This document shows positions 46,987-56,859 of a stretch of 64,000 bases of DNA, piece by piece. The stretch lies in assembly GCA_005656395.1 (NCBI GenBank), contig SRSI01000010.1, positions 1,302,001 to 1,366,000 on the forward strand, written 5' to 3'. The notes beneath the pieces were generated by a model that did not search any database, had not been told where the DNA came from, and worked only from the letters and a program-made list of their open reading frames with translations. The position numbers and the translations under genes are program-made. Source of the DNA: Strongyloides papillosus (lineage: Eukaryota; Nematoda; Chromadorea; Rhabditida; Strongyloididae). Every line of letters begins with the position of its first letter. Positions within the stretch are counted from its first letter, which is position 1.

Positions 46987-48342
46987 ATGAATTTTGGTAA
47001 ACAACTTTCAATTTTGAAAAGACAAATCTTTAGGCCTATTTTAGTTATGGATAATAGAACAAGTTTTATAACTCAATTTGGAGACTACAAAAACACATTG
47101 TATCTTATACAAAGAGATAACCGTATATTCGATAATCATGCTTTTAATCTTGCAGTTGAGCTCGCTGAAAAATCAAAAGGAAGTCTATATGTGGGAACAG
47201 AACTGAATAAAATTAAAATGAACGAACGTCAAAAAGTTTTTTTAATGGAAGGTCTTCAAGAATTGGAAAAAGCATGTATAGCACACAACATATTTTTCTA
47301 TTTAATAAATGATATCGATGAATTTATTGAATTGAAAGAAATATCATGCATAATAACAGATTTTAGCCCATTAAGGGAGAATACGAAGTATAACGAAGAG
47401 TTAGAAGAAATATGTCAAACCAAAAAAATAACTTTTGGAATTTGCGATGCCCACAATATGGTACCATGTAAATTGCTTAAAGTATACAAAAAAACAGGGA
47501 AAGCAGTTAAAGCTCAATTGTTTAAATATTGGGACGATTATTTCGAAGATATGCCAGCAATCAAACCATATAAATATAATAATATAGATGAAGTTATGGA
47601 AGTAAGAAATAATTTTATATATAAGAGTAAAGATAAGTGTTCAAGTTTCAAAGGTGGTTATACTGCTGGTATGAAAGAAGTAGAAGAATTTTTTGAAAAA
47701 AGATTTTCTAAATTTTCATCAATGCGTAATAACCCAAATGTAAATGCACAAAGTAATTTGTCACCTTGGATTCATTCAGGTCAAATAAGTTCTCAAAAAA
47801 TAATATTCATGGCTTGTAAACGGTTTAAAAAAAACGATGTAAACTTATCATCATTTTTAAATGAAATATTCGCTTGGAAAGAGATTGCAGAACATTACTG
47901 CTATCATGAGAAAAATTACGATAATTTAGATGGTGCTTTACCTTGGGCAAAAGAAACTTTACTTAAACATAAGAATGATAAAAGAGATGAAGTATATTCA
48001 TCTGAGGATTTAGAAGCTGGCAAAACAAAAGATCCACTTTGGAATGCTGCTCAAAAAGAGCTATTGACAAAAGGAAAAATTCATGGTTACGTCAGAATGT
48101 ACTGGGCAAAACAATTGCTAAAGTGGAAGGATGATCCCGAAGATGCATTGAAAATTACCATTGAATTAAATGATAAATATTCCATTGATGGTAATGATCC
48201 AAACGGATATACTGCTATAATGTGGTGTATTTGTGGTGCCATGGACCAAGGATTTAAGGAAAGAAATATAGTAGGGAAAATTAGACCTATGAGTAGTTTG
48301 AAACTTAAAGCAAGTGATTATATTCAAAGATGGAATACCTAA
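46987..48342 (+). CDS. Class II CPD photolyase (deoxyribodipyrimidine photo-lyase)
   Basis: Flavoenzyme that uses light to split UV-induced cyclobutane pyrimidine dimers. Single exon, 451 residues, normal length for the class. The N-terminal Rossmann-type domain has YLIQRDNRIFDNHAFNLA, ITDFSPLRE and the class II CDAHNMVP motif. The FAD domain has SNLSPWIHSGQISSQ (about 256-270), NYDNLDGALPWAKETL, DPLWNAAQKELL, KIHGYVRMYWAKQLLKW and NDPNGYTAIMWCICGAMDQG. These order and match class II photolyases rather than class I or cryptochromes. Some usually invariant positions differ (EIAEHYCYH for ELADNF-type sequence, KIRPM for KIRYM). There is no good acceptor beside the ATG. C. elegans has no photolyase, so the gene is notable in a nematode. 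Confidence 0.93.
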   Translation: MNFGKQLSILKRQIFRPILVMDNRTSFITQFGDYKNTLYLIQRDNRIFDNHAFNLAVELAEKSKGSLYVGTELNKIKMNERQKVFLMEGLQELEKACIAHNIFFYLINDIDEFIELKEISCIITDFSPLRENTKYNEELEEICQTKKITFGICDAHNMVPCKLLKVYKKTGKAVKAQLFKYWDDYFEDMPAIKPYKYNNIDEVMEVRNNFIYKSKDKCSSFKGGYTAGMKEVEEFFEKRFSKFSSMRNNPNVNAQSNLSPWIHSGQISSQKIIFMACKRFKKNDVNLSSFLNEIFAWKEIAEHYCYHEKNYDNLDGALPWAKETLLKHKNDKRDEVYSSEDLEAGKTKDPLWNAAQKELLTKGKIHGYVRMYWAKQLLKWKDDPEDALKITIELNDKYSIDGNDPNGYTAIMWCICGAMDQGFKERNIVGKIRPMSSLKLKASDYIQRWNT

Positions 48343-49328
48343 TATTTTTAAATCTAAAAGTAAAGTTTTTATGTGCATACGAATTTATTATTTGGTTGTA
48401 TTTTTTTTATTTGTAAATCATAAAGATAATTTTGTCAAGCTGTTCAGATCCAATTAACGTTCATTATAATTTACAGTAAAGTTAAAAATATTAGTAAACC
48501 AATATCTTTAAATAATTTAATTGATAAGAGTTTCTTTAGCACGATTTTTCAAAGAATATTTTCTCTAATACCATTAATTTTCTAAACCGATAAATTTTTA
48601 ATCCGTTTCTATTAGACAGACATCTTGACGAATGTTCAAGATCCAATAAAAAATTTATAATTTATTTTGACTAATTTTAACACTTTTATAGATAATGTTT
48701 ACTCTAAAAAAAATTATATTCTAGAGAATAATACAACATCTTTAAAGAAAATTTTTTTCGTTGCCATTGATAATTTGAAATAATTTATCAATTCACCGTG
48801 GGTACAATTTTTTTTACCAAAATCAACACAGATTTATGATCATCGAAAACACATATGTATTTCTACCGTGCATAAATTATCCATTCCCGGATATATATTA
48901 TTCCAATTTCTTCTCCTTTAGGAGTGTTTTGTTTTTACAGAGTTAGAATGACCATATTTTTCACATAGAATCTGTATGTATTTCAAAAAATAGATTGTAG
49001 TTGTGTAGTTGAGATAAATAAATTATTAGATCCATCTTTAAAATACATTTTATTGCTTTTATCCATCTAATGATTTTCGTATTATTTCTAAAATTTTTAT
49101 ATTTTTGTGTTTAATGTTTGGGCCTAGCTCTAAAAATCTTCTAATCAATCTTATATTGAAGAGATCTTTAATAGTTTATTTTTACTGCTAGTATTCTATT
49201 ATTTATGTAAATAAGATTATTTTCGTTTTCTTCATTGTACTGTAAACACAACTATAATTGAAGTTATCGTTTGATTTTTTATCTATTTTTTCTTTATAAA
49301 TAAGCAAATTAGTTTTATAATTTTATAG
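48343..49328. other. Intergenic region between photolyase and PRELI genes
   Basis: About 990 nt, AT-rich, no open frame of interest. AATTTTATAG lies directly before the next ATG and is a likely trans-splice acceptor. Confidence 0.4.
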
Positions 49329-49967
49329 ATGAAAATTTGGCATTCACCTTTGCAGATATTTAAATATACATTTGATGATGTTGCCTCAGCTGTTTGGAAT
49401 CGCTATCCAAATGATTATTCTACACATATTATAAGTGAAGATATACTAGAAAGCAGAATTGAAGGTAACAAAATTTTTATAAAAAAGCTCATTATTAAAA
49501 AAGGTAAGACAATATTTAATAGACAAAAATAATTTTTTTAAGGATCAAAATATTTAAAAATGATACCTTTTGGAATGAGTTCTTTGAGATCACTTAAAAT
49601 AGTTCCGTGTATTGAAGAAAGCATATATGATAGGGATAGTAAAACGTTAAAAACATATACAAGAAATGTTTCATACAATGATAAATTTATGATGGAGGAA
49701 AGATGTGTTTATTCCCCAAGTGTAGATGAACATAAAACGTCTACAGATCTCAAGCGTTCAATCTTAACACACGTTAATTATGGGAAATTTTCAAACCTCA
49801 TTCAAAAAGTGCTATTAATGCAGTATAAAAAAAGATTAAAAGGTACGGATTCAGGACTTATTCAAGTTTTAACAGAAAGAACTAATGTATCGTCAGAAAG
49901 GGTTAACTTTTTTAAAGATAGTCTTAGTTCAAAAATTGAGAATGCTAGAAAGTATATAAATTATTAA
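49329..49967 (+). CDS. PRELI/MSF1 domain protein (mitochondrial lipid transfer, PRELID1-like)
   Basis: PRELI proteins carry phosphatidic acid across the mitochondrial intermembrane space for cardiolipin synthesis. Two exons: 49329..49503 and 49543..49967, giving 199 residues. Almost the whole protein is a PRELI domain: FDDVASAVWNRYPNDYSTHI matches the family N-terminal motif, DILESRIEGNKIFIKKLI follows, and VSYNDKFMMEERCVYSP matches the conserved strand with EERC.Y. The pattern is closer to PRELID1/Ups1 than to the SLMO branch. The mature start immediately follows a splice acceptor. Confidence 0.87.
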
Positions 49968-50168
49968 GTAAAAACAGTAAATAAAAACTTTTGTTAGGGA
50001 TAGTTTGGGTTTCTTGATAATTTAATTTTCTTGTATTAAAGAGATTTTACTTTATAAGAGATGTTGTCGAAAAAATTTTCTTTATCTTTTACTTGTTTAA
50101 TCAAGCTCTATTTGAGTGTATCTTTATAATCACGATGAATTTAATCATTTTACATGAAGCTTTTTATA

Positions 50169-50573
50169 ATGTACTTCCCAGTGAGCTATCATCCTGCTCC
50201 AAAATATTTATTATTTATTTCATTTTTATCTCTTTTACATTGTGCTTTTTCAGTAGCTCAGGTAAATTTTTATTATAATATTTAACTAACTCTAAAGTAT
50301 TAAAATTTTTAGCATAGATCTTATCTTAGATTGATTGATCAGGAATATACATATTTATCGGCTGACATATATATTCAATTATTTCTTTCATTAGCTGTTG
50401 GATTATATAGCGCAACAGCATTTTCAGGAGATTTTCAGAAAATCCGTTCAGATTGTGAAGACGAGCCCGAGACATGGGACATTTTCGGCAATTGCCCTTC
50501 ATTTTACATTTTCGAGCACAGAGGAAAGCCAATGTCAGCGAGTTTTGTTGGGTTTACACAACCCGAAGAATGA
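50169..50573 (+). CDS. ER membrane protein complex subunit 5 (EMC5/MMGT1)
   Basis: Small subunit of the ER membrane complex, a transmembrane-segment insertase; also described as a magnesium transporter in mammals. Two exons: 50169..50261 and 50313..50573, giving 117 residues. The first hydrophobic segment (KYLLFISFLSLLHCAFSVAQ) ends at the intron, which joins to HRSYLRLIDQEY; this AQHRSY junction is the family signature. The second hydrophobic segment is IYIQLFLSLAVGLYSATAF, followed by GNCPSFYIFEHRGK, again diagnostic. The stop codon TGA at 50571-50573 overlaps an ATG that opens the NDUFAF6 frame, an arrangement unusual in animals. Confidence 0.9.
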
Positions 50574-51559
50574 TTGGTTCAACTGCTTGTAATAAGTTAA
50601 AAATAATAGACAATTCAAAAGAGATATCAAATGAAAATCAGACGAAAAATAAAGCTTACAGACCTAAATACAATATGGATAATAACAAAATAGATAATTT
50701 TAAACATTGCCTTAATCTCGTTAAAAAGTCGGATTACATTAATTACCTTTCAGGTTTACTTTTACCAAATTATGCAAAACCACATGCCTTTGCTATATTG
50801 GCTTTAAATGTTGAATTAGCTACTTTAAGACATTCTATCGAAAGAAATAGTGGTACAGCAGGGATTTATAGATTACAATTTTGGAAAGATACTATTGATA
50901 CAATATATGGTATTAAAAAAGGTCCTATTCCAAGACAACCAACTGCTGAAGCATTGAAACAATTTGTTTTACATTCACAAACTGATATTAATTATTTTTA
51001 TAATTTAATTTCATCTAGACAAAGCACTTTAGGAGACAGGGGTTTTAAATCAGTCAAAGAATTAGAAGAATATGGTAAAAATACGACTGGAAGTTTAATT
51101 AAACTTTTATGTGAAGGCATAAAAACTAAAGATACAAAATTAGATGACAATCTTATAAAAAGTGCTGAAAGTTTAGGAAAAGCAGTAGTTATTATCAATC
51201 ATATACGCAGTATAATACCAATGTTAAAAAGAAATATTGTACTATTGCCTCAGGATTTAATGATTTTACATAATTTAACTTCTGATCAATTATACACAGG
51301 GAAAAATTCTGATGCAGCTGTTAATGTTATAAAAGATTTAGTTAACACATCTGAGTTTCATTTATCGGAAGCAAGGAATTTAAAGAAGAATGTGGAAAGA
51401 AAATATAGAATAGCACTTTCAGGGAGTTCATTAACTTGTGATTATCATATTAAAAATCTGAAAAAAAATATGTATCGATTCGACTATGCTCAACTACAAT
51501 CAAACGATCCTTTGGCAGCATTAAAAATTGGAAAAATGAAGTTATTTGGAGAATATTAG
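50570..51559 (+). CDS. NDUFAF6-like complex I assembly factor (phytoene/squalene synthase fold)
   Basis: NDUFAF6 is a mitochondrial protein required for assembly of respiratory complex I; it has an isoprenoid-synthase fold. 329 residues from the ATG at 50570. Family landmarks: HCLNLVKKSDYINYLSGLLL, AILALNVELATLRHSI, YRLQFWKDTIDTIYG, SVKELEEYGKNTTGSL and GKAVVIINHIRSI, then LLPQDLMILH. The start is uncertain: this ATG overlaps the EMC5 stop in the -1 frame, and the first residues contain Asp/Glu and do not look like a mitochondrial presequence. A frame at 50061 (MLSKKFSLSFTCLIKLYL) resembles a presequence and could be an alternative first exon. An in-frame ATG further down (MDNNKIDNF) is another possible start. 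Confidence 0.85.
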   Translation: MIGSTACNKLKIIDNSKEISNENQTKNKAYRPKYNMDNNKIDNFKHCLNLVKKSDYINYLSGLLLPNYAKPHAFAILALNVELATLRHSIERNSGTAGIYRLQFWKDTIDTIYGIKKGPIPRQPTAEALKQFVLHSQTDINYFYNLISSRQSTLGDRGFKSVKELEEYGKNTTGSLIKLLCEGIKTKDTKLDDNLIKSAESLGKAVVIINHIRSIIPMLKRNIVLLPQDLMILHNLTSDQLYTGKNSDAAVNVIKDLVNTSEFHLSEARNLKKNVERKYRIALSGSSLTCDYHIKNLKKNMYRFDYAQLQSNDPLAALKIGKMKLFGEY

Positions 51560-51660
51560 TAATAGGTAGTAAATTTTTTTTCGATGGTATTTATTTATAC
51601 TCTTTGTCATTATTTTTAATTTATAATAAAAGAATAAAATTAATTTAAAGACGTCAATGA

Positions 51661-53199
51661 CTAGCCTTTAATAACAGCAATTGGTCTGAGTTTAAAGGTT
51701 TTCTTTGATAAACCTGCTTCATGACATGTGTCAACAACATCAGTAACATTTTTATAACTTTCTGGAGCTTCTTCCATAACAAGTTTTGGACTTGCAACTC
51801 TTATACTTATTCCTTTAGCTTTTAATCCTTCTAGTACATCTTCAAAGCTAATTGTCTTACGACTTTTACTTCTTCCCATAGCTCTTCCTGCACCGTGACA
51901 AGTAGTACCAAATGTTGCTTCCATACCTTTTTCCGTACCACAAGCTACATAACTGCATGTACCCATAGAACCACCAATCATAACTGGTTGTCCTGTCAAT
52001 TGATAGTCAACGGGAACTAATGGATGATGTGGTGGTAATGCTCTTGTAGCACCTTTCCTATGTACACATAACATTTTTGGCCTTCCATTTACTATATGTT
52101 CTTCAAATTTAGCAATATTATGACATACATCATAAATAACATTCATATCCAAATCATCTGGTGTAGAATTAAATATTTTAGCAAAAGCTTGTCTTACACA
52201 AAAAGTGATACATGATCGATTAACCCATGCAAAATTTGCAGCAGCTGCCATGCCTTTAAGATATTCTTGGCCTTCAGGAGAGTTTATTTTAGCACAAGCT
52301 AATTGCATATCATTTATATGAATACCATCACGATTCATTGCTTTTACCATTGATGTAAGACAATTAGATGCAACTTCATGACCTAAACCTCTAGAACCAC
52401 AATGAACCATAATAACAACTTGACCAACATCTTCTATTCCCATTTTTTTAGCAGCATATTTATCATAAATTTCTTCTACAACTTGTACTTCACCATAATG
52501 ATTTCCAGCACCTAATGTTCCTAATTGAGGTAGTCCTCTTTTTTTGGCTCTTGTTGAAACTTTAGTTGCATCTGCCTGAATCATTCTACCAAATTCTTCA
52601 CAATGTTCTTTATCTTCTGCCCATGAATAGCCTTCTCTCAATGTCCAATCCATTCCTATTTCAAGACATTCCTCAAAATCGGATATACCAATAGGTATAA
52701 TTCCTTTTGATCCAACACCAACAGGAATATGATCAAACAATGCTTGAGTTAATTCTTCTTTTACCGGTATAACATCTTTCTCAAATAAGTTTGTCCTAAT
52801 AAGACGAACACCACAATTTATATCAAAACCAACACCACCTGGTGATATAACACCGTCCCCTGACTCAGCATCAAAAGCAGCAACATTGCCAATAGCAAAT
52901 CCATAACCTGAATGCATATCAGGTAAACCTATGGAATTACCAATTATTCCAGGTAATCCAGCAACATTTGCAATTTGCTTAACAGCAGGAATATAACCTC
53001 CAATATTACCTCTTTTACAACACATTTCAATTTCACCCAACATATGTTGCTTAATTTTATCATTAAGATAAAATCTTCCTTCAACATTCATATTTGGAAC
53101 AAATCCTTTTTTAATTTTATATTCACATGGTCCTATTTTTTCAATAAAATTTAATTCCTCTTGATAAGTTCTAACGATATTACCAAATGACCTAGACAT
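51661..53199 (-). CDS. rtcb-1: RtcB-type RNA ligase (tRNA splicing and XBP1 mRNA ligation)
   Basis: GTP- and Mn-dependent 3'-5' RNA ligase that joins tRNA exon halves and, in the unfolded protein response, xbp-1 mRNA halves. Single exon, 512 residues (human 505). Metal and guanylate-binding residues are in place: [42 protein letters not shown], and [16 protein letters not shown], which carries the guanylated His. [17 protein letters not shown] and the end [17 protein letters not shown] are also near-identical to other animals. The HCGSRG element has Cys where human has Ser. An AAATTTCAG acceptor lies 2 nt before the ATG. No intron in 1.5 kb. Confidence 0.97.
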   Translation of the reverse strand: MSRSFGNIVRTYQEELNFIEKIGPCEYKIKKGFVPNMNVEGRFYLNDKIKQHMLGEIEMCCKRGNIGGYIPAVKQIANVAGLPGIIGNSIGLPDMHSGYGFAIGNVAAFDAESGDGVISPGGVGFDINCGVRLIRTNLFEKDVIPVKEELTQALFDHIPVGVGSKGIIPIGISDFEECLEIGMDWTLREGYSWAEDKEHCEEFGRMIQADATKVSTRAKKRGLPQLGTLGAGNHYGEVQVVEEIYDKYAAKKMGIEDVGQVVIMVHCGSRGLGHEVASNCLTSMVKAMNRDGIHINDMQLACAKINSPEGQEYLKGMAAAANFAWVNRSCITFCVRQAFAKIFNSTPDDLDMNVIYDVCHNIAKFEEHIVNGRPKMLCVHRKGATRALPPHHPLVPVDYQLTGQPVMIGGSMGTCSYVACGTEKGMEATFGTTCHGAGRAMGRSKSRKTISFEDVLEGLKAKGISIRVASPKLVMEEAPESYKNVTDVVDTCHEAGLSKKTFKLRPIAVIKG

Positions 53200-53377
53200 A
53201 TCTGAAATTTAAAAATATTATTTTATATATATTTAATTTATATAAAAATGATATTAGGTAAAATATGGAAACACCAAAAAAAATTTAATTTTTGAATTAT
53301 CAATTAATAACAACAAAAATATATAAGTAAATAACATAACATAACAAAACATAATAACTAATTTAAAAAGTAAAATA

Positions 53378-56078
53378 TTACATATTAGATTCTTTTGGTA
53401 GATTTCGAAATTTGTTCTTTTTTCTAACTGTTAACAAATATTCAATGGTACACTTGTTCTTTTTTCCAACATCAATATATACCTTTCGTTGGTGGGAGAT
53501 TTCCTGAATTAAACCATTTATTGATGGTAGTATGTTTCTAGCATTGTTTTTAAAATTTTGAAAATGAGACAAAATTAAATTATCCATAAAATTATAAACA
53601 TATTCAATATGACTTTTTGTAACTTTCTTCCAATTTGCAGCAATCCAATTAAGCATTTTTTCAGCATACAAATAAGGCATCTTTTGTGTAACAAATTTAA
53701 CATCTTCTAATGGTATTTCAAGAAGTGAACGTATTATGAAATGGTCATCATTCAACTTCAATGACATTATCAATGCTTTGCAAAAATCTTTAGTATTTAG
53801 TAATTGTTTAATTATTTGAGGAGTAACAGTTGTTTCTAACAAAAATGGATCAAACTTTTCATATCGATCTAAAGAGTAAATGAGAACACCTTCTGTATTT
53901 GCTACGGCAAAACACCTAGCTGTGGGAGAAAAAGATAAGGCATTCACACGCATTGTTGGTTTATATGATCTTTCAGATTTGTCTGATATTTTACTTCCAG
54001 CTAAAGCCATACTCTTTTTTTTACAGTAATCGTCATCATCTTCATCTGATGACATTTCAACAAAATCGAGATTTCCAAATTCAGATAATTGTCTATAGTT
54101 GATATTTGACATGACACCATCAAAACTAAAATTAATTGTCATTTTTATTTTTTTTAGGAGCATTCTATCTTTAACTGAGTAAATACAAACATGGTTGGTG
54201 TTACCACCGGCAATTATAAGATTTGAGTCTGGAGAAAACTCAATAAATTCGAAAGTCTTATTTCTTTGTGATGTTTCCTTCTTAATTGTTTCAAATGCTC
54301 CCCTTCCAGAATCAACATCGTATTTTGTTTCAATTATACCTATTATTGAACTGTTAGATGTATCATATAAAGTTATTGATGAATTAAAAGTCAAAACAGC
54401 GAGAATTTTACCGCATGGTGAATAGGAAATATCTAATGCTTCATCACTTAGTGAGATGACTTCACTCACGTTATCAACGATGTTTGTTATTCGTAATGTT
54501 TTATCCCAAGACACAGACGCTAGATTGTTACCGAAAAATGAAATCCCAGAAATTCTTGATGAATGACCTGAAACAACGTCAACTAAATGTCCGGTATCCA
54601 TTGACCATATGTAAATTTTATACTCATCTTTAGCCATTGAAATTACTAAATCCCCTGTAGCATCTACTATAACACCATGTAATTGTGTCTGTTCTGGACA
54701 TATAAAAGTTCTAAAATTTCTATACCTTTTCATATCATGAGCTCTAACAGAACCATCCAATGAGGAGGATAAAACAACATTTCCTCCTTCACTCCAACAA
54801 ATACCAGTAATTGATGATTTATGTTCGCTAAAAGTTACAAGGCAATTTCCACTTTTACCATCCCATACTTTAACTTTTCCATCCATACCTCCTGTTGCTA
54901 TCAATGATCCACATGGCGAATATTTGACATAGGAAATAATATGTGTATGCGATTGTTGATTCATTATGTAACATTCTGATTGCCATTCCCATACGGCAAT
55001 TTGTCCTAGAGAACTGCCACCTGAAGCAATGCCTACCCAATCACCATCTTTATTGAAAGCAACACATTTTACAGCAACATCTCCAACTTTCAATGATTGA
55101 ATTAATGAAAAAGTAGGAATTTCATGGAAAACAATTGCACCATTTGAAAATGATGTGACAAGTATGTTATTTTTAGCATGGAATGTTGCACTAGTACATT
55201 CAACATTTCTTGCAACAGATGCGGAATCATTAATGTTTAGCTTGTTTTCTCTTTCATAAACAACAAAAGTTAATTTGTCCTCATCGTTAATCTTTTCATC
55301 TAATTTTCCATATGTTTTATTGCTTCTCCATAATGAAGCTAATCCTCTTTCATCAATAGTTAGACAATCATAAGAATCTTTGAGAAAAAAACAATTTACA
55401 ATACCACCTTTGTGGGCATCGATTAATCGAAAAGGGAATTTCTTTTTGAAATCTGTACAAATTTGTTTTCCTGGTTTAAAAACTACAAATTTTTTATCTT
55501 CTCCACCTGCTATTATTAGTTCTCCGTCATCAGACCAATTTAATGTCGTCATTTTATTTGTTGAAACTGTTAAAGATGTTGTTTTTACCCATGCATTAAA
55601 ACTATCAAATGTAACTTTATTTAATAGAAATACTTCAATTTTTCCATCAAAAGCGATAGCAATATATTTTGAACAAGGTGAAAATTTTACGTCACCAATA
55701 TGTTTCGTCAATTTTAATTGAGCTAATGAAACACCTTTAGCTGTATTTACTAAAAATCCACGTCCCAAACAATCAATTATAAAAGCGAGTTTTCCTGAGG
55801 GTGAAAGAGTAAATTTTACAATATTGAAATTTGATGTAAATGGCATAATTGAAGATATATTGCTAAAACAAAAATTAATACTAGACAAGTTTTTACTTAC
55901 TCTTTTAAATCAAAAACTTTAATTTTATTATTAATTGTTGAATAAAGTTGATCAGTTATTGGATGAAAAATAATGTTTCCATTTTTATAAACATTTCCTA
56001 ACAAATCAAAAGGCTACAATAAAAAATTTTAAATATCAAAATTCTAAAAAAACAACTTACTTTGAAATCTAAGTCCAT
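53378..56078 (-). CDS. PWP2, WD-repeat protein of the SSU processome
   Basis: UTP-B component required for early 18S rRNA processing in the nucleolus. Three exons: 56078..56061 (six residues), 56013..55901 and 55862..53378, giving 871 residues. The N-terminus DLLGNVYKNGNIIFHP and KIKVFDLKD match PWP2; WD repeats fill most of the protein, including QIAVWEWQSECYIMNQQSH, GMDGKVKVWDGKSGNCLVTF, RAHDMKRYRNFRTF and WSMDTGHLVDVVSGH. The family-specific C-terminal helical domain follows (MRVNALSFSPTARCFAVANT, then DPFLLETTVTPQIIKQLL). The tiny first exon is supported by frame and by GTAAGT at its end. The mitochondrial L18 gene starts 173 nt away on the other strand. Confidence 0.95.
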
Positions 56079-56251
56079 TTTATCATAGAAATGGAGTTAC
56101 AATAAAATATATTAAATTTTAAATAAATATATAACAAAAAGAAACGATCTCCCAAAAGAAAAAATTGGAATTCTGTAAATAATTTCTTTATGAGATAATT
56201 TTAAAAATAATTTCTGATTTAGAGACTTTATTGTTGTATTTATTTCTAAAA
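56079..56251. promoter_or_regulatory. Short divergent promoter between PWP2 and mitochondrial L18
   Basis: Only 173 nt separate two divergent start codons, so this is a compact bidirectional promoter driving a cytosolic ribosome-assembly gene and a mitochondrial ribosomal protein gene. TTCTGATTTAG about 30 nt before the L18 ATG is a likely trans-splice acceptor. No specific factor site was recognised. Confidence 0.5.
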
Positions 56252-56807
56252 ATGGCATCCCGTTATATGACGCGATATATAAATCAAAATCCCAGAAATC
56301 TAGAACTTATGGGTATTCAACATAGACTATCTGGAAATTGTTTTGAAAAGAAACGTGAAATAATGAATTCAACATACAAAGTAATATTTAGTGGGAGCAA
56401 ATCAAATACCGAAGCTTCAGTATATCACTATAAAAGTGGACTTATATTAACTGCTTCAACAAGAGAACATGGCATATCTAGTCAATTGTTTAGTAATACT
56501 GACCGTTTTGCAGCTCTTAATATTGGGAGAGTTTTAGCTGATAGATTGAAACAATGTGGAATTGAAATGGTTGTACCTTGTTTTGAAAAAGATGAAGTAG
56601 AAAGAAGTCAAAAGGTTTATTTTAACTATTTATTTTTTTACTAAATATTTTTTATAGAAACAAGCTTTTCTTAAAGCCTTGACAGAAAAAGGAATTAAAA
56701 TAAAGGACTACGGGGAAGCAGAACCTTCTATTGTAGATAAAAATAGAACTTGGTTAAATTACAAGCAATATCATACAAGACAAGAAAAACTAGACGAAAT
56801 ATTATAA
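56252..56807 (+). CDS. mrpl-18: Mitochondrial large ribosomal subunit protein L18 (mL18/uL18m)
   Basis: Component of the mitochondrial large ribosomal subunit. Two exons: 56252..56614 and 56658..56807, giving 170 residues. The N-terminus (MASRYMTRYINQNPRNLELM) is basic, and NPRNLE is conserved in the family. The L18 domain follows: YKVIFSGSKSNTEASVYHY, then GLILTASTREHGISSQLF, AALNIGRVLADRLKQCGI and, after the intron, KQAFLKALTEKGIKIKD. Length fits. It is convergent with the MICU gene, 52 nt between stops. Confidence 0.9.
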
Positions 56808-56859
56808 TTAATAGTTTATTAAAAAATAGTGTCTTCAGATTGTTTATAATTTACTTTGT

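Noticed and set aside
50545..50560. GGGTTTA near the EMC5/NDUFAF6 junction as a -1 frameshift slippery site
   Set aside because: The heptamer is in the wrong phase: EMC5 codons read GGG TTT ACA, whereas slippage needs G GGT TTA. Reinitiation, trans-splicing or an alternative exon are better explanations.
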